Shown: positions 17,123 to 28,553 of the stretch, piece by piece
Position numbering within the stretch: the first letter of the stretch is position 1
How the letters are laid out: every line of letters starts with the position of its first letter
NCBI RefSeq assembly: GCF_019957155.1
Contig: NZ_JAIPME010000002.1
Location: 1,302,001-1,366,000, forward strand
Length of the DNA stretch: 64,000 bases
Direction of reading: 5' to 3'
Source of the DNA: Anaerococcus murdochii
Lineage (GTDB): Bacteria; Bacillota; Clostridia; Tissierellales; Peptoniphilaceae
Notes under the pieces: generated by a model
Told to the model about the DNA's origin: nothing
What the model saw: only the letters and a program-made list of their open reading frames with translations
Databases searched by the model: none
Translations under genes and position numbers: made by a program

Positions 17123-20100
17123 ATGGCCCAATATCATAAAAAGTTATATGGGAAAACAGAGAGAATGTCATTCTCAAAGTTTCCTGAAGTCTTGGATTTA
17201 CCAAATTTATTAAAAGTTCAAAAAGACTCATATGAGTGGTTTATAAATGAAGGTCTGGGAGAAATCTTAGAAGACATTTCCCCAATAGAAGACTACAATG
17301 GCAAACTAAGCCTAGAATTTACAGGTTATGAGTTTGACGAAGAACCAAAATATAGCCTAAAAGAAGCTAAATACAAAGACCTAACCTATGCTAGAGACCT
17401 AAAGGTTATGGCTATTTTATTTAATAAAGAAACTGGTGAGATCAAAAGACAAGAAGTTTTCATGGGTGATTTCCCAATGATGACTGATTCTGCAACCTTT
17501 GTTATAAATGGTGCAGAAAGAGTAATAGTAAGCCAGTTAGTCAGATCTCCAGGTGTTTACTATGCAGAAGAAACAGACAAGAGCGGGGATAAGCAATATT
17601 CATCTACAGTTATTCCTAACAGGGGAGCTTGGATTGAATTTGACACAGACGCTAGCCACACTGTAAACGTAAGGCTTGATAGGACTAGAAAGCTACCTGC
17701 TACTACCCTTGTGCGTGCCCTTTTGTTTGATACAGATGAAGAAATTATAAAGGCCCTTGGTGATACCAAGCACTTAAGAAATACCCTTGAAAAGGAAAAT
17801 TCTGAAAATAGTGAAGAAGCCCTAATAGAAATATACAGAAAATTAAAACCAGGTGACCCTGCTTCACTTGAGTCAGCTACTACCCTTATTAATAACCTAC
17901 TTTTTGATGATAGAAGGTATGATTTAGCAAGAGTTGGTAGATACAAATACAACCTAAAACTTGCCCTTGCCCCAAGAATTGCAGGCGAAGTGGCAGCAGA
18001 AGATGTTGTCGATACAGAAACAGGTGAAATCTTTGTAAAAGCTGGAGACCTAATTAGCGAAGAAGTTGCCCTTGAGATTGAAAACTCAGGTATTGTTTCA
18101 GTTGATATTAGAAAATTAAATTCAGATGGCGAAGAAGTTGTCCTAAAAATCGTGGGTAATAATTTCGTTGATATTCACGCCTTTGATAGACTTGAAGGCC
18201 TTGATATAGATTTCGATGACTTTAGCGAAAAAGTTTACTACCCAGTAATGACTGAAATCATTGAAGAAGCTGAAAATGACGAAGAATTAGTAAAGATGAT
18301 GCAAAGAAGAAAGAAAGAACTTTCTCCAAAGCACATCACAAAATCAGATATACTCGCAGTTGTAAACTACCAATTTAACCTCTTTGAAGGTGTTGGTGAA
18401 ACTGATGATATTGACCACTTAGGAAACCGTCGTGTAAGAGGTGTTGGAGAATTACTTCAAAACCAATTTAGGGTAGGCCTAGCTAGGATGGAAAGAGTTG
18501 TTCGTGAAAGAATGACCACCCAAGATCCTGATATAGCAACCCCACAAGGCCTAATCAATATCAAGCCAGTTACAGCTGTTATTAAGGAATTCTTTGGTTC
18601 ATCCCAATTATCACAGTTCATGGACCAAACTAACCCAATGAGTGAATTAACCCACAAGAGGAGACTTTCAGCCCTAGGCCCAGGCGGTCTTTCAAGAGAT
18701 AGGGCAGGCGTTGAAGTAAGGGACGTTCACGATTCTCACTACGGAAGAATTTGTCCAATAGAGACTCCAGAAGGACCAAACATCGGTCTTATCACATCTC
18801 TAACAACCTATGCAAGAGTTAATAAATACGGCTTTATCGAAACCCCATACAGGGTTGTTAAGGAAGGCGGTCTGGTAACAGACGAAATCGACTACCTAAC
18901 AGCAGACGTTGAAGATAACTTCATCATTGCCCAAGCCAACGAACCATTAGATGAGAACAACAGATTTGTAAATGAGAGAGTTTCTGGTCGTGGTTACAGG
19001 GGTGAAAATGATATTTATCCAAGAGATTCTGTTCAATACATGGACGTTTCTCCACAGCAGATCGTATCTGTAGGAGCATCATTAATCCCATTCTTAGAAA
19101 ACGACGACTCAACCCGTGCCCTTATGGGTGCCAACATGCAACGTCAGGCAGTGCCACTTATAAAATCTGCTGCACCTATTGTAGCAACAGGTATTGAGCA
19201 CAGGGCTGCTAAGGATTCCGGTGTATGTGTTGTTTCAAAAACAGACGGAAAAGTAGTTTACGTTTCAGCTGATAAGATTAAAGTAAAACCAAAAAACGGC
19301 GACGTTATTACTTACGATCTTCTTAAATTTGAAAGAGCCAACCAAGGTACAACAATAAACCAAAGACCAATTGTAAAATTGGATGATGAAGTTAAAGAAG
19401 GCCAAGTCCTTGCAGATGGACCATCTACTGACAATGGCGAACTTGCCCTTGGTAAAAATATCCTTATTGCATTTACAACTTGGGAAGGCTACAACTTCGA
19501 GGACGCTATGCTCCTTAACGAAGAGCTAGTAATTAACGATGTTTTAACATCAGTTCACATCGAAGAACACGAATGTGAAGCCAGAGAAACCAAGCTTGGT
19601 GCAGAAGAAATTACCAAAGATATACCAAATGTCGGCGACGATATGAAAAAAGACCTCGACGAAAATGGTGTTATCAGAATTGGTGCTGAAGTAACAAGCG
19701 GTGACATCCTTGTTGGTAAGGTATCTCCAAAGGGAGAAACTGAACTATCTCCAGAAGAAAGACTTCTACGTGCAATTTTCGGTGAAAAAGCTAGAGAAGT
19801 TAGAGATACATCACTAAAAGTTCCTCACGGTGAAAAGGGAATCGTAGTTGATGTTAAGGAATATAACAAAAAAGACGGAGACGAACTATCTCCAGGTGTA
19901 AATAAAGTAATCAGAGTTTATGTAGCTACCAAGAGAAAAATCATGGTAGGAGATAAGATGTGTGGTCGTCACGGTAACAAGGGTGTCGTTTCAAGGATTT
20001 TACCAAGAGAAGACATGCCATTTTTACCAGACGGAACACCTATCCAAATCTGCCTAAACCCACTAGGTATCCCATCTCGTATGAACTTAGGTCAGGTACT

Positions 20101-20806
20101 TGAAGTTCACATGGGTCTTGCAGCGAGAACACTTGGCTGGAAGATAGCAACACCAGTATTTGATGGTGCTATGGATACAGAAATCGAAGAAGTATTAGAA
20201 GAAGCAAAGAAAATCGCTCCTTACGTTAATAAAACAGGTAAGATTAAGCTTCGTGACGGAAGAACTGGACTAGAGTTTGAGAACCCAGTAACAGTCGGCG
20301 TTATGTACATGCTTAAGCTTCACCACATGGTAGAAGAAAAAATCCACGCTAGGTCAATCGGACCATACTCACTTGTAACCCAACAACCACTTGGTGGTAA
20401 GGCCCAATTCGGTGGCCAGAGGTTTGGTGAGATGGAGGTTTGGGCACTTGAAGCCTATGGTGCAAGCCACACCCTCCAAGAGATCCTAACTGTAAAATCC
20501 GATGACGTTACAGGAAGAGTTAAGACCTACGAATCAATAGTTAAGGGAGAAAATATCCCAGAGCCAGGTACACCAGAATCATTCAAAGTTTTAGTAAAAG
20601 AGCTTCAATCACTAGCCCTTGACGTAGAACTATTAGATGAAAGTGGAGATGTAGTTGAGCTTAAGGAAAATATTGACGAACAAGATAGGTTCTCCCAAGT
20701 AGAAAAGATAGATGCGTCTAAGATTAGAAACCAAAGCAAACTCTTAGCTAAGGCTAATGCCCCTCAGGAAGAAACAGAGGCAGAAGAAGAAGCTAGCGAA
20801 GCTTAG
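17123..20806 (+). CDS. rpoB: RNA polymerase subunit beta
   Basis: 1227 residues; ATG with AAGGAG 6 nt upstream. Catalytic-core protein: the rifampicin region reads [20 protein letters not shown] followed by [10 protein letters not shown], with the Asp, His and Ser positions that change in resistant mutants all wild type. Further conserved blocks are [35 protein letters not shown] and [20 protein letters not shown]. It ends in an acidic Glu-rich tail. Fourteen bases separate it from rpoC. No ribosomal protein genes precede it. Confidence 0.98.
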   Translation: MAQYHKKLYGKTERMSFSKFPEVLDLPNLLKVQKDSYEWFINEGLGEILEDISPIEDYNGKLSLEFTGYEFDEEPKYSLKEAKYKDLTYARDLKVMAILFNKETGEIKRQEVFMGDFPMMTDSATFVINGAERVIVSQLVRSPGVYYAEETDKSGDKQYSSTVIPNRGAWIEFDTDASHTVNVRLDRTRKLPATTLVRALLFDTDEEIIKALGDTKHLRNTLEKENSENSEEALIEIYRKLKPGDPASLESATTLINNLLFDDRRYDLARVGRYKYNLKLALAPRIAGEVAAEDVVDTETGEIFVKAGDLISEEVALEIENSGIVSVDIRKLNSDGEEVVLKIVGNNFVDIHAFDRLEGLDIDFDDFSEKVYYPVMTEIIEEAENDEELVKMMQRRKKELSPKHITKSDILAVVNYQFNLFEGVGETDDIDHLGNRRVRGVGELLQNQFRVGLARMERVVRERMTTQDPDIATPQGLINIKPVTAVIKEFFGSSQLSQFMDQTNPMSELTHKRRLSALGPGGLSRDRAGVEVRDVHDSHYGRICPIETPEGPNIGLITSLTTYARVNKYGFIETPYRVVKEGGLVTDEIDYLTADVEDNFIIAQANEPLDENNRFVNERVSGRGYRGENDIYPRDSVQYMDVSPQQIVSVGASLIPFLENDDSTRALMGANMQRQAVPLIKSAAPIVATGIEHRAAKDSGVCVVSKTDGKVVYVSADKIKVKPKNGDVITYDLLKFERANQGTTINQRPIVKLDDEVKEGQVLADGPSTDNGELALGKNILIAFTTWEGYNFEDAMLLNEELVINDVLTSVHIEEHECEARETKLGAEEITKDIPNVGDDMKKDLDENGVIRIGAEVTSGDILVGKVSPKGETELSPEERLLRAIFGEKAREVRDTSLKVPHGEKGIVVDVKEYNKKDGDELSPGVNKVIRVYVATKRKIMVGDKMCGRHGNKGVVSRILPREDMPFLPDGTPIQICLNPLGIPSRMNLGQVLEVHMGLAARTLGWKIATPVFDGAMDTEIEEVLEEAKKIAPYVNKTGKIKLRDGRTGLEFENPVTVGVMYMLKLHHMVEEKIHARSIGPYSLVTQQPLGGKAQFGGQRFGEMEVWALEAYGASHTLQEILTVKSDDVTGRVKTYESIVKGENIPEPGTPESFKVLVKELQSLALDVELLDESGDVVELKENIDEQDRFSQVEKIDASKIRNQSKLLAKANAPQEETEAEEEASEA

Positions 20807-20820
20807 GAGAAGGGAAGTTT

Positions 20821-23800
20821 ATGAGCGAATTAAATCAATTTTATGGGATGAGGATGAAAGTTGCATCCCCAGAAAGAATAAGAAGCTGGTCTCATGGCGA
20901 GGTTAAAAAACCTGAAACTATAAACTATAGGACCCTTAAACCTGAGAAAGACGGCCTTTTCTGCGAAAAGATTTTCGGCCCAACCAAGGATTACGAATGT
21001 TCTTGTGGTAAATACAAGAGAATGAGATATAAGGGTGTCGTTTGTGAAAAGTGTGGGGTTGAAGTAACCAAGTCTAAGGTCAGACGTGAGAGAATGGGCC
21101 ACATCGAGCTTGCAGCTCCAGTTTCTCACATTTGGTTCTTTAAGGGAATTCCATCAAAGATGGGACTCTTACTTGACATGAGCCCAAGAGTGTTGGAAAA
21201 AATCCTCTACTTTGCATCATACGTAGTAATAAATCCAGGTTCTACAGACCTTGCAGTTAAGCAAGAAATCTCAGAAACTGAATACCAAGATATATTAGAA
21301 GAATATCCAGATGACACAGAATTTAAGGCAGCCATGGGTGCTGAAGCTGTCAAGGAGCTTCTTCAAAACATTGACCTTGAAAAGGAATACCAACTACTAT
21401 TAAAAGAACTTGACGAATCTTCAAACCAAAAGAAGGTTAGAGTTTCAAGACGTCTTGAAGTAGTAGATGCCTTTTTAACAAGCGGAAATAAACCAGAATG
21501 GATGATCCTAGATGTTCTTCCAGTTATGCCACCTGAGCTTAGACCAATGGTCCAACTAGAAGGTGGTAGGTTTGCAACCTCCGACCTAAACGACCTATAC
21601 AGAAGAGTTATAAACAGAAATAACAGACTAAAAAGACTTCTTGATATAGGTGCACCAGAAATTATCGTTAGAAATGAAAAGAGAATGCTCCAAGAAGCAG
21701 TTGACGCCCTAATCGACAACGGTCGTAGGGGCAGGGCTGTAACTGGCGCTTCTAATAGAAATATGAAGTCCCTATCAGACCTTCTTAAAGGTAAATCTGG
21801 TAGGTTTAGACAAAACCTTCTTGGTAAGAGAGTTGACTACTCAGGCCGTTCTGTAATCGTAGTTGGTCCAGACCTTAAATTTAACCAATGCGGTCTGCCA
21901 CAAGAGATGGCCCTTGAGTTATTTAAGCCATTTATCATGAACAAGGTTGTTGAAAAAGAAATGGCTCACAACCTTAAAACTGCCAAGAAAATGGTAGAGA
22001 AAAAAGACCCAAGAGTTTATGAAGTCCTAGAAGAAGTCATCAAGGACCACCCAGTTTTACTAAACCGTGCTCCGACTCTTCACAGGCTTGGTATCCAAGC
22101 TTTTGAGCCAATCCTTGTAGAAGGAAAGGCAATTAAGCTTCACCCATTAGCTTGTAACGCCTTCAACGCCGACTTCGATGGTGACCAGATGGCTATCCAC
22201 TTACCACTATCAAACGAAGCTCAAATTGAAGCAAGACTTCTAATGATGTCAACCAACAATATTCTTGGTCTTAAGGACGGTAAGCCTATTACCACACCTT
22301 CACAGGATATGGTGCTAGGTGCTTATTACCTAACAACAATCAAGGAAGGCGCCAAGGGCGAGGGTATGGTTTTCGAATCAACCAACGAAATGAAAAAAGC
22401 CCTAGTTGCGGGCATCGTTGAATACCAATCAAAAATTGGTGTTAGAGTAAAAAAAGACGATATGGATCCAGGTAAGATTGTCCATTCAACAGTTGGTAGG
22501 TTCATCTACAACGAAGGCCTTCCACAAGATTTGGGCTATGTAAATAGAAAAGAAGATCCATATTCACTTGAAGTTGATACCCTAATCGACTCAGGTATGC
22601 TAAAAGAAATTATCGATAAGTGTTTTAGAAAACATGGCAATATCAAGACTGCAGAAGTCCTAGATTACATCAAACAAACAGGATATAAATACTCAACCCT
22701 ATCAGGTCTAACAGTTTCTATGGATGACGTAAAGATTCCAGCAGAAAAATGGAACCTAATAGCTGAGGCAGATGCTGCAGTTGATAAATACGATAAACTT
22801 TACAGACGTGGTCTAATAACTGACCAAGAAAGATACGAAAAAGTAATCGAAATCTGGCAAGATACCACAAATAAGGTAACAGATGCCCTTCTTGCAGACC
22901 TTAAAGATGATAACAACATCAAGATCTTTGCGGACTCTGGTGCCCGTGGTTCTACAAACCAGATTAGACAGCTAGGCGCTATGCGTGGACTTATGAGTCA
23001 GGCCGATGGTAAGATTATTGAAATTCCAATCAAGGCTAACTTTAGAGAGGGTCTTTCTGTACAAGAATACTTTATCTCAACCCACGGTTCTCGTAAGGGT
23101 CTAACAGATACAGCCCTAAGAACTGCCGACTCAGGTTACCTAACACGTAGGATGGTAGATATTTCCCAAGACGTTATCGTTACAGAAGATGACTGCCATT
23201 CAGATGGTTTTGTAATTGCCCACGAATTTAAAGACGGCAACGAATTAATCGAAGACTTAAGAACAAGGATTGTTGGCCGTACATCTTTTGAAGATATCAA
23301 AGATGAATCGGGAGAAATCATTGTTCACAAAGACGAAGTAATAGATGAAGATTTGGCTGATAAGATTGTAGGAGCTGGCATTAAGGAAGTAAAACTAAGG
23401 TCAGTTCTAGAATGTAAGGCTAAACAAGGTGTTTGTGCGAAATGTTACGGTAGGAACCTTGCAACAGGCAAGCACGTAAACATGGGAGAAGCAGTTGGTA
23501 TCATCGCTGCCCAATCAATCGGTGAGCCGGGTACCCAGCTAACCATGAGAACCTTCCACTCCGGTGGTATCGCAGGCGTTGGAATTACCCAAGGTCTTCC
23601 AAGGGTTGAGGAGCTTTTTGAAGCTCGTAAACCAAAGGGTCTTGCCTTCATCGCAGCCAATTCAGGAACAGTTTCACTAATCCAAAACGATAAGAAAACT
23701 GACGTTGAAATCACAAATGCTGATGGAACATCCCAAAAATACAACATTCCATTTGGTTCAAGAATCTTAGTTAAAGACGGCGAAGAAGTTCAAATCGGAG

Positions 23801-24378
23801 CCCAACTAACAGAAGGTTCCCTAGATCCACACGACGTCCTTGACGTATTAGGCAAGGTTGGAGTTCAAGATTACATCACCAAGGAAGTCCAAAAAGTATA
23901 TAGGCAACAAGGTGTTGAAATCGACGACAGGCACATAGAAGTAATTGCTCGTCAGATGCTAAAGAAAGTTAAAATCCTTGAATCAGGCGACACAGAATTC
24001 TTGCCAGAAAGCTTGCAAGATAGGCGTGAAGTTGATATCGTAAATGATAAAATGAAAGAAGCTGGCAAAAAGCCTGCCATCTACGAACAAGAACTCCTTG
24101 GAATCACCAAGGCATCTCTTGCGACAGATTCATGGCTATCAGCAGCATCTTTCCAAGAAACAACAAGAGTTCTAACAGATGCTTCGATTAAGGGCAAGGT
24201 AGACGACCTAAGAGGTCTAAAGGAAAATATCATCATCGGTAAGCTAATCCCAGCAGGAACTGGTCTAAAATACTACAACGACGTAGAAATAGACTATGAA
24301 ACCAAAGAATTAGAAGACGAACAGATAAAAGCCAACCTTGAATTAATAGAAGCAGAAGAAGAAACTGAAGAAGTATAA
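20821..24378 (+). CDS. rpoC: RNA polymerase subunit beta'
   Basis: 1185 residues. N-terminal zinc site [20 protein letters not shown] (residues about 60-78); catalytic Mg motif NADFDGDQM near residue 455; bridge/trigger helices in the second half ([20 protein letters not shown]); second zinc site [29 protein letters not shown]. Length and motif order are normal for a Firmicute. Ribosome site GGAGAAGGGAAGTTT before ATG. A terminator follows directly, so it is not co-transcribed with the str operon. Confidence 0.98.
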   Translation: MSELNQFYGMRMKVASPERIRSWSHGEVKKPETINYRTLKPEKDGLFCEKIFGPTKDYECSCGKYKRMRYKGVVCEKCGVEVTKSKVRRERMGHIELAAPVSHIWFFKGIPSKMGLLLDMSPRVLEKILYFASYVVINPGSTDLAVKQEISETEYQDILEEYPDDTEFKAAMGAEAVKELLQNIDLEKEYQLLLKELDESSNQKKVRVSRRLEVVDAFLTSGNKPEWMILDVLPVMPPELRPMVQLEGGRFATSDLNDLYRRVINRNNRLKRLLDIGAPEIIVRNEKRMLQEAVDALIDNGRRGRAVTGASNRNMKSLSDLLKGKSGRFRQNLLGKRVDYSGRSVIVVGPDLKFNQCGLPQEMALELFKPFIMNKVVEKEMAHNLKTAKKMVEKKDPRVYEVLEEVIKDHPVLLNRAPTLHRLGIQAFEPILVEGKAIKLHPLACNAFNADFDGDQMAIHLPLSNEAQIEARLLMMSTNNILGLKDGKPITTPSQDMVLGAYYLTTIKEGAKGEGMVFESTNEMKKALVAGIVEYQSKIGVRVKKDDMDPGKIVHSTVGRFIYNEGLPQDLGYVNRKEDPYSLEVDTLIDSGMLKEIIDKCFRKHGNIKTAEVLDYIKQTGYKYSTLSGLTVSMDDVKIPAEKWNLIAEADAAVDKYDKLYRRGLITDQERYEKVIEIWQDTTNKVTDALLADLKDDNNIKIFADSGARGSTNQIRQLGAMRGLMSQADGKIIEIPIKANFREGLSVQEYFISTHGSRKGLTDTALRTADSGYLTRRMVDISQDVIVTEDDCHSDGFVIAHEFKDGNELIEDLRTRIVGRTSFEDIKDESGEIIVHKDEVIDEDLADKIVGAGIKEVKLRSVLECKAKQGVCAKCYGRNLATGKHVNMGEAVGIIAAQSIGEPGTQLTMRTFHSGGIAGVGITQGLPRVEELFEARKPKGLAFIAANSGTVSLIQNDKKTDVEITNADGTSQKYNIPFGSRILVKDGEEVQIGAQLTEGSLDPHDVLDVLGKVGVQDYITKEVQKVYRQQGVEIDDRHIEVIARQMLKKVKILESGDTEFLPESLQDRREVDIVNDKMKEAGKKPAIYEQELLGITKASLATDSWLSAASFQETTRVLTDASIKGKVDDLRGLKENIIIGKLIPAGTGLKYYNDVEIDYETKELEDEQIKANLELIEAEEETEEV

Positions 24379-24383
24379 AAATA

Positions 24384-24407
24384 AAAGGCCCCTCGTGGGT
24401 CTTTTTT
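24384..24407 (+). terminator. rpoBC terminator
   Basis: AGGCCC, loop CTCGT, GGGTCT followed by six Ts, immediately after the rpoC stop. Confidence 0.85.
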
Positions 24408-24622
24408 ATTTGGAAATTTTGCAGAAAACTACCATAGGCATGAGCTAAGTTAGGAAATATAATAAAAGTGAAAAGAAATATAGAAGATATTTTTAAAAAG
24501 ATACAATAATTAACAGTCATTCTGACTGAAAAGCCACAAGACTTTGATGAGCAATCTCATAGATTAAAGATTTGTGTACATGTTTTTAAAAATATATTTT
24601 TCATAAATATGAGGAGGGAAAA

Positions 24623-25414
24623 ATGAAAACAAGAGAAAAGGGGTTAATAACCTATATTTTATTGACATCTATCTTAGGAGCTCTAACAATGCTATCTATC
24701 CCATATGCAATGGCTAAGGAATCTTACCTTTATTATGGTTATGTGGTGGTTTTCTTAACTTGCACAATCATTTCAGGCATGATCTTAAAAAGATACCAGA
24801 AAACAGTCAAATATTTTGATCTGGGGGAATATTTAACTAGCCAGCAAGAAGAATTTGCAAGGATAATTCACGATGAAATCATCCAAGACCTTTATGGGAT
24901 AAGGAATAATTTGAACCTAAAAACTCCAGACCTTGAAAAGGCTAAGGCAATCGCAGAAAATTTGGAAAATAAATCCAGGTCCATAATGACCTATTATAGG
25001 GAAAGTCTGATTTCTGATATGAGCCTTAAGGAAAATGTTGAAAGTATTTTCTATGACGTGGAGGCTCTTTACCCAGGCAAAAATTTTGATCTTTCTATTG
25101 ATATTTCTGAAAGCATTAAGGAACGAAATCCTCAAAGTCTAAGAACTATTCTAATAATTACAAAAGAGCTAATCAACAATATCTACAAACATTCCAAGGG
25201 TTCTAAAATAACCTATAAGATGGACTTGGAAGGGGGAGATATTGTATTAAGGGTTACAAGTGATGGGGCGGAATATTTAGATTATAGAAATATTTTAGAA
25301 TCTAGGGGTGGAGTCTTGTTTATGAAATTTTTGCTAGATTCTTTTGGCGGAGATATAAAATATTACTATAAGGACGGAATATTGAAAACTCAAGTAAGGG
25401 TAGGGATTGATTAA
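24623..25414 (+). CDS. Sensor histidine kinase (HisKA_3 type)
   Basis: 263 residues; ATG with GGAGGG upstream. Two N-terminal membrane helices (about 9-29 and 37-54) leave almost no extracellular loop, so it probably senses within or at the membrane. Phosphoacceptor IIHDEIIQDLYGIRNNL places His near residue 88, followed by Asp as in NarX/DesK-type kinases. The ATPase domain has ELINNIYKHSKGSKI as N box and a degenerate G region (ILESRGGVLFM). Pairs with the overlapping response regulator; the signal is unknown. Confidence 0.88.
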   Translation: MKTREKGLITYILLTSILGALTMLSIPYAMAKESYLYYGYVVVFLTCTIISGMILKRYQKTVKYFDLGEYLTSQQEEFARIIHDEIIQDLYGIRNNLNLKTPDLEKAKAIAENLENKSRSIMTYYRESLISDMSLKENVESIFYDVEALYPGKNFDLSIDISESIKERNPQSLRTILIITKELINNIYKHSKGSKITYKMDLEGGDIVLRVTSDGAEYLDYRNILESRGGVLFMKFLLDSFGGDIKYYYKDGILKTQVRVGID

Positions 25415-26004
25415 TGAAGATAATAATTTTAGACGATCATAAAATTTTTGGCGAAAGCCTTCAAAACCTTCTTTTAGAAAGCGATGATATTAATATTTGT
25501 GATTTTGTAAGCGATATAGAAGGATTTTATAAAAAAATAGAAACAGATCCCTATGACATCTGTATTTTGGATATTAATCTTGATAAGAATTCGGGTTTTG
25601 ATGTCCTAAAAGAATTATCAGCAAGAAAAGCAAAATTAAAAACAATAATTTTATCCTCCTACACAAACCCAATCTACAAGAAAAAAGCCCTAGACCTTGG
25701 AGCTGCAGGATATATATCAAAGTCCATAGATTCTAAAAGCTTAATCGAAAAAATTTGCCAAATCAATAATGGCTTGTGCACTGGTGATGAAAACATAATC
25801 GAAAATCCCCTAACAAAAAGGGAAGAAGAAGTCCTAAAAGCACTATTAACAGGCGAGACAAACACCCAAATAGCCAAAGACCTATTCATAAGCGAACGAA
25901 CCTTATACCATCATATAGAAAATATTTATGAAAAATTAGGTGTAGAAAATAAGGTGGAATTATATGGAAAAGCTTTAGAATTGGGCTATATCGATGATTT
26001 CTAG
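25414..26004 (+). CDS. Response regulator, NarL/LuxR family
   Basis: 196 residues; its ATG overlaps the kinase stop by one base. Receiver domain: acidic pair in IIILDDHK, phosphoacceptor Asp in CILDINLD near residue 52, conserved Lys in GYISKS. C-terminal LuxR helix-turn-helix: PLTKREEEVLKALLTGETN then AKDLFISERTLYHHIENIY. The recognition helix has an unusual TLYHH where TVKTH is common. Target genes are not evident; ABC or MATE genes further downstream are not in the same unit. Confidence 0.9.
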   Translation: MKIIILDDHKIFGESLQNLLLESDDINICDFVSDIEGFYKKIETDPYDICILDINLDKNSGFDVLKELSARKAKLKTIILSSYTNPIYKKKALDLGAAGYISKSIDSKSLIEKICQINNGLCTGDENIIENPLTKREEEVLKALLTGETNTQIAKDLFISERTLYHHIENIYEKLGVENKVELYGKALELGYIDDF

Positions 26005-26169
26005 GTCATATAGCCAAGAAATATAGGCCAATAACTCCTTTACCGTAATAGTTTTATTGGCGTAGTAAGAGGCTTTAATGTTATAATAATTACAGTGGTA
26101 ATCCTTTAAATAAACGTAAAGGGTTAAATGCTTCTATTAATGAAATGATTTTTAAAGAGGAGACAAATC

Positions 26170-26853
26170 ATGATTATTGCTATTGGTGGTGGGGAAGTAT
26201 CTCAAAATCAAACTTACGAGATAGATAAATTTATCGTTGGATCATCAAAAAAAGAGAATCCAAATTTTCTATTTATTCCCACAGCAAGTAAAGATGCTGA
26301 GCCATACATAAAAACCATTAGTAAATTGTATGAGGGTTTAGGTTGCAAAACTGATACTTTGTATTTATCTACTATAGAAGTAAATAAGGAAGAAATTAAT
26401 CAAAAGATTGAAAAAGCAGACATAATTTACGTTGGCGGCGGCAATACTGCCTATATGATGGAAGTATGGAAACAATATTCTGTTGATAAGGCACTAATAA
26501 AAGCTTATACAAGCGGAAAAGTACTGGCGGGCTTAAGTGCAGGATCTATATGCTGGTTTATAGCAGGTCATAGTGATAGTGAATTTATAGAAGATGTTGA
26601 AAGTCCAAAACATAAGTGGGTTAATGGCCTAGGTATAATTCCTTATTTACATTGCCCACACTATGATGAGCCTGAAAGAGCTGGCTTTGATGAGTTTTTT
26701 ACTGGACAAGTCACAGATGCGATTGCAATAGAAAATCAAGTGGCAGTTGTTTGGGAGAATAATGAACTTAAAGTTATTAAAGCTAACAATAGAAAAAATG
26801 CTTATAGACTTTCATGGAGTGATACAGGTTTGAATAAAGAAGTTTTATATTAA
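26170..26853 (+). CDS. Peptidase E-like protein (S51 family)
   Basis: 227 residues; GAGGAG 7 nt before ATG. MIIAIGGGEVSQ at the N-terminus, YVGGGNTAYMM and nucleophile Ser in GLSAGSICWF; the downstream GLGIIPYLHCPHYDEPER provides the expected His. S51 peptidases cleave aspartyl dipeptides; many Firmicute copies are annotated only as Type 1 glutamine-amidotransferase-like. Codon use (more AAA, TTA, GGA; few AGG) differs mildly from neighbours, and it opens a short block of genes that look acquired. Confidence 0.82.
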   Translation: MIIAIGGGEVSQNQTYEIDKFIVGSSKKENPNFLFIPTASKDAEPYIKTISKLYEGLGCKTDTLYLSTIEVNKEEINQKIEKADIIYVGGGNTAYMMEVWKQYSVDKALIKAYTSGKVLAGLSAGSICWFIAGHSDSEFIEDVESPKHKWVNGLGIIPYLHCPHYDEPERAGFDEFFTGQVTDAIAIENQVAVVWENNELKVIKANNRKNAYRLSWSDTGLNKEVLY

Positions 26854-26961
26854 GACTTTACATCAGGGTTTCGTGTCATAATTATGACAAGGGCAGATAG
26901 TAACGATGAATACAGGATTTTAGCGTCTCTACAAAAAAATAAAATTGAAAAAGTAGGTTAA
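26854..26961 (+). pseudogene. Short gene relic between peptidase E and a methyltransferase
   Basis: An open frame from the peptidase E stop to TAA 26961 could encode 35 residues (GFRVIIMTRADSNDEYRI in the middle). ATG 26884 has no ribosome site. It reads like the C-terminal scrap of a larger protein; the family is not recognised. Confidence 0.3.
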
Positions 26962-26965
26962 TAAA

Positions 26966-27742
26966 ATGGAAAAATACGTAAAGTTTAATCAGAATAGATG
27001 GAACAATGTTTCAAGGAAAAAAGGAAATCCCTATACAGTTCCATTGACAAGTGAAGAGTATAAAGAAGCAATAGAAAATGAATTAAGTGTAGGGTTAACT
27101 GTTGGTAAGACAGTTCCTACTGAGTGGTTTGAAAAAGCTAAAGGAAAAAAATTGCTAGGATTGGCCTGTGGAGGCGGGCAACAAGGACCAATTTTTGCAG
27201 GAAAAGGCTATGAAACTACAATAATGGATTTTTCTGAAGAACAATTGACGAAAGATAGATTAGTAGCTGAACGAGAAAATATTCAAATTGATACTGTTCA
27301 TGCAGATATGACGAAACTTTTTCCTTTTGAGGATGAAAGTTTTGATATCATTTTTTGTCCTGTATCGAATGCTTACATTTCTGACTTAGAAAACATGTGG
27401 AAAGAGTCATATAGAGTTCTAAAAAAGGGCGGACTATTGATGGTTGGTTATATGAACCCATGGATCTATATGTATGACGGTGATGATGTTTGGGATTCCC
27501 CAGATAAAGAACTATTGCTGAAATATTCCTTACCTTATGATTCAAGTGAACTAGAAAAACAAGGAAATATTGAAATCAATCCAGAATACGGTTATGAGTT
27601 TAGTCATACACTAGAATCACAAATCGGAGGTCAGTTAAAGGTTGGCTTTGCTATGATCGATTTTTATGAATCAAAGGACAATAGAAACAGATTATCAAAA
27701 TATGGAAGTGATTATTTAGCAAATTTGTGCATAAAACTATAA
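26966..27742 (+). CDS. SAM-dependent methyltransferase (class I)
   Basis: 258 residues. Motif I is LLGLACGGGQQGPIFAGKG near residue 70; the motif II Asp follows in TTIMDFSEEQL; FDIIFCPVSNAYI and the LKKGGLLMVGYMNP strand complete the fold. The long C-terminal part with DSSELEKQ and GQLKVGFAMIDFYE is typical of small-molecule methyltransferases. ATG has only a weak ribosome site (GTAGGT). Substrate unknown. Lies among acquired-looking genes and relics. Confidence 0.85.
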   Translation: MEKYVKFNQNRWNNVSRKKGNPYTVPLTSEEYKEAIENELSVGLTVGKTVPTEWFEKAKGKKLLGLACGGGQQGPIFAGKGYETTIMDFSEEQLTKDRLVAERENIQIDTVHADMTKLFPFEDESFDIIFCPVSNAYISDLENMWKESYRVLKKGGLLMVGYMNPWIYMYDGDDVWDSPDKELLLKYSLPYDSSELEKQGNIEINPEYGYEFSHTLESQIGGQLKVGFAMIDFYESKDNRNRLSKYGSDYLANLCIKL

Positions 27743-27759
27743 ACAGAAAATAAATATCC

Positions 27760-27924
27760 ACGGTAATCCTCCTGAACTAGAATTTATATAACCATGAAAG
27801 TATTGGATTTGCTTATGATGTACCAGGTGGTTACTCCACTACGGGCGATGCGACGAATTGTAGATTTTCTTTAGAAAAATATTATATAAACGAAAAAACG
27901 AATTGTTGGGAGTTGAAACAATGA
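27760..27924 (+). pseudogene. Frameshifted gene relic upstream of the GNAT gene
   Basis: One frame reads GNPPELEFI then stops; the next frame continues as YNHESIGFAYDVPGGYSTT and on to ...KTNCWELKQ before TGA at 27922. The two parts fit as one decayed coding sequence with a frameshift near 27790. Family not recognised. Confidence 0.35.
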
Positions 27925-28472
27925 AATTTGTTACAGAAGAATTTAAGTTAAAAGATGGTAGAGTTTGCAAAATCCGTGAAATCCAAGTAGAGGATGCAGC
28001 AGATATGGTAGAATATCTCAAAATTGTTAATGGAGAATCTGATTTTATGAACTCTTATCCAGATGAAATAACTATGACAGCCGAAGAGGAAGAAAAAATG
28101 ATAAAAGGTTTTAATAAGTCAGAAACTACCCTCATGCTTGTTGTTGAAATGGGAGGAAGGCTTATTGCTAGTGGCACTATTATGAGGCTTAGTAAAAAGA
28201 AAATGCGTCACAGGGGAAATGTAGCGCTTGTTGTACTTAAAGAATTTTGGAACTTAGGGATAGGTAAGAAGATTCTTCTATGTCTAGAAAGCTATGCCAA
28301 GGATTTGAATCTTTCCCAGATAGAATTAGATTATTACTCTGGTAATAAAAGAGCAAGGGCTCTTTATGATAAAATAGGATTTATTGAGACAGGCAAAACT
28401 CCTAATGCCATTATTTTAAAGGATGGAAGAGCATACGATAGTGTAAAAATGGTTAAATGTATTAAAAGTTAG
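27921..28472 (+). CDS. GNAT-family N-acetyltransferase
   Basis: 183 residues from ATG 27921 (GGGAG 8 nt upstream); an in-frame TTG at 27903 has no ribosome site. The acetyl-CoA binding loop is [17 protein letters not shown] near residue 115, preceded by the VALVVL strand and followed by [22 protein letters not shown], the standard GNAT motif B. Substrate unknown; small-molecule or ribosomal-protein acetylation are both possible. Last gene before a shared terminator. Confidence 0.88.
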   Translation: MKFVTEEFKLKDGRVCKIREIQVEDAADMVEYLKIVNGESDFMNSYPDEITMTAEEEEKMIKGFNKSETTLMLVVEMGGRLIASGTIMRLSKKKMRHRGNVALVVLKEFWNLGIGKKILLCLESYAKDLNLSQIELDYYSGNKRARALYDKIGFIETGKTPNAIILKDGRAYDSVKMVKCIKS

Positions 28473-28523
28473 CTCTTTTCAAATATTAGGAAAACCAAGG
28501 TGTTAACAAATTATAACAAACAA

Positions 28524-28547
28524 AAAAGACCCGGCCAGGGTCTTTTT
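28524..28547. terminator. Bidirectional terminator
   Basis: AAAAGACCC, loop GGCCA, GGGTCTTTTT; A and T runs on both sides serve the GNAT gene (+) and the aldo/keto reductase (-). Confidence 0.9.
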
Positions 28548-28553
28548 CATTTC

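Noticed and set aside
26857..26961. Possible leader peptide before the methyltransferase
   Set aside because: ATG lacks a ribosome site and no attenuator hairpin follows; a gene relic fits better.
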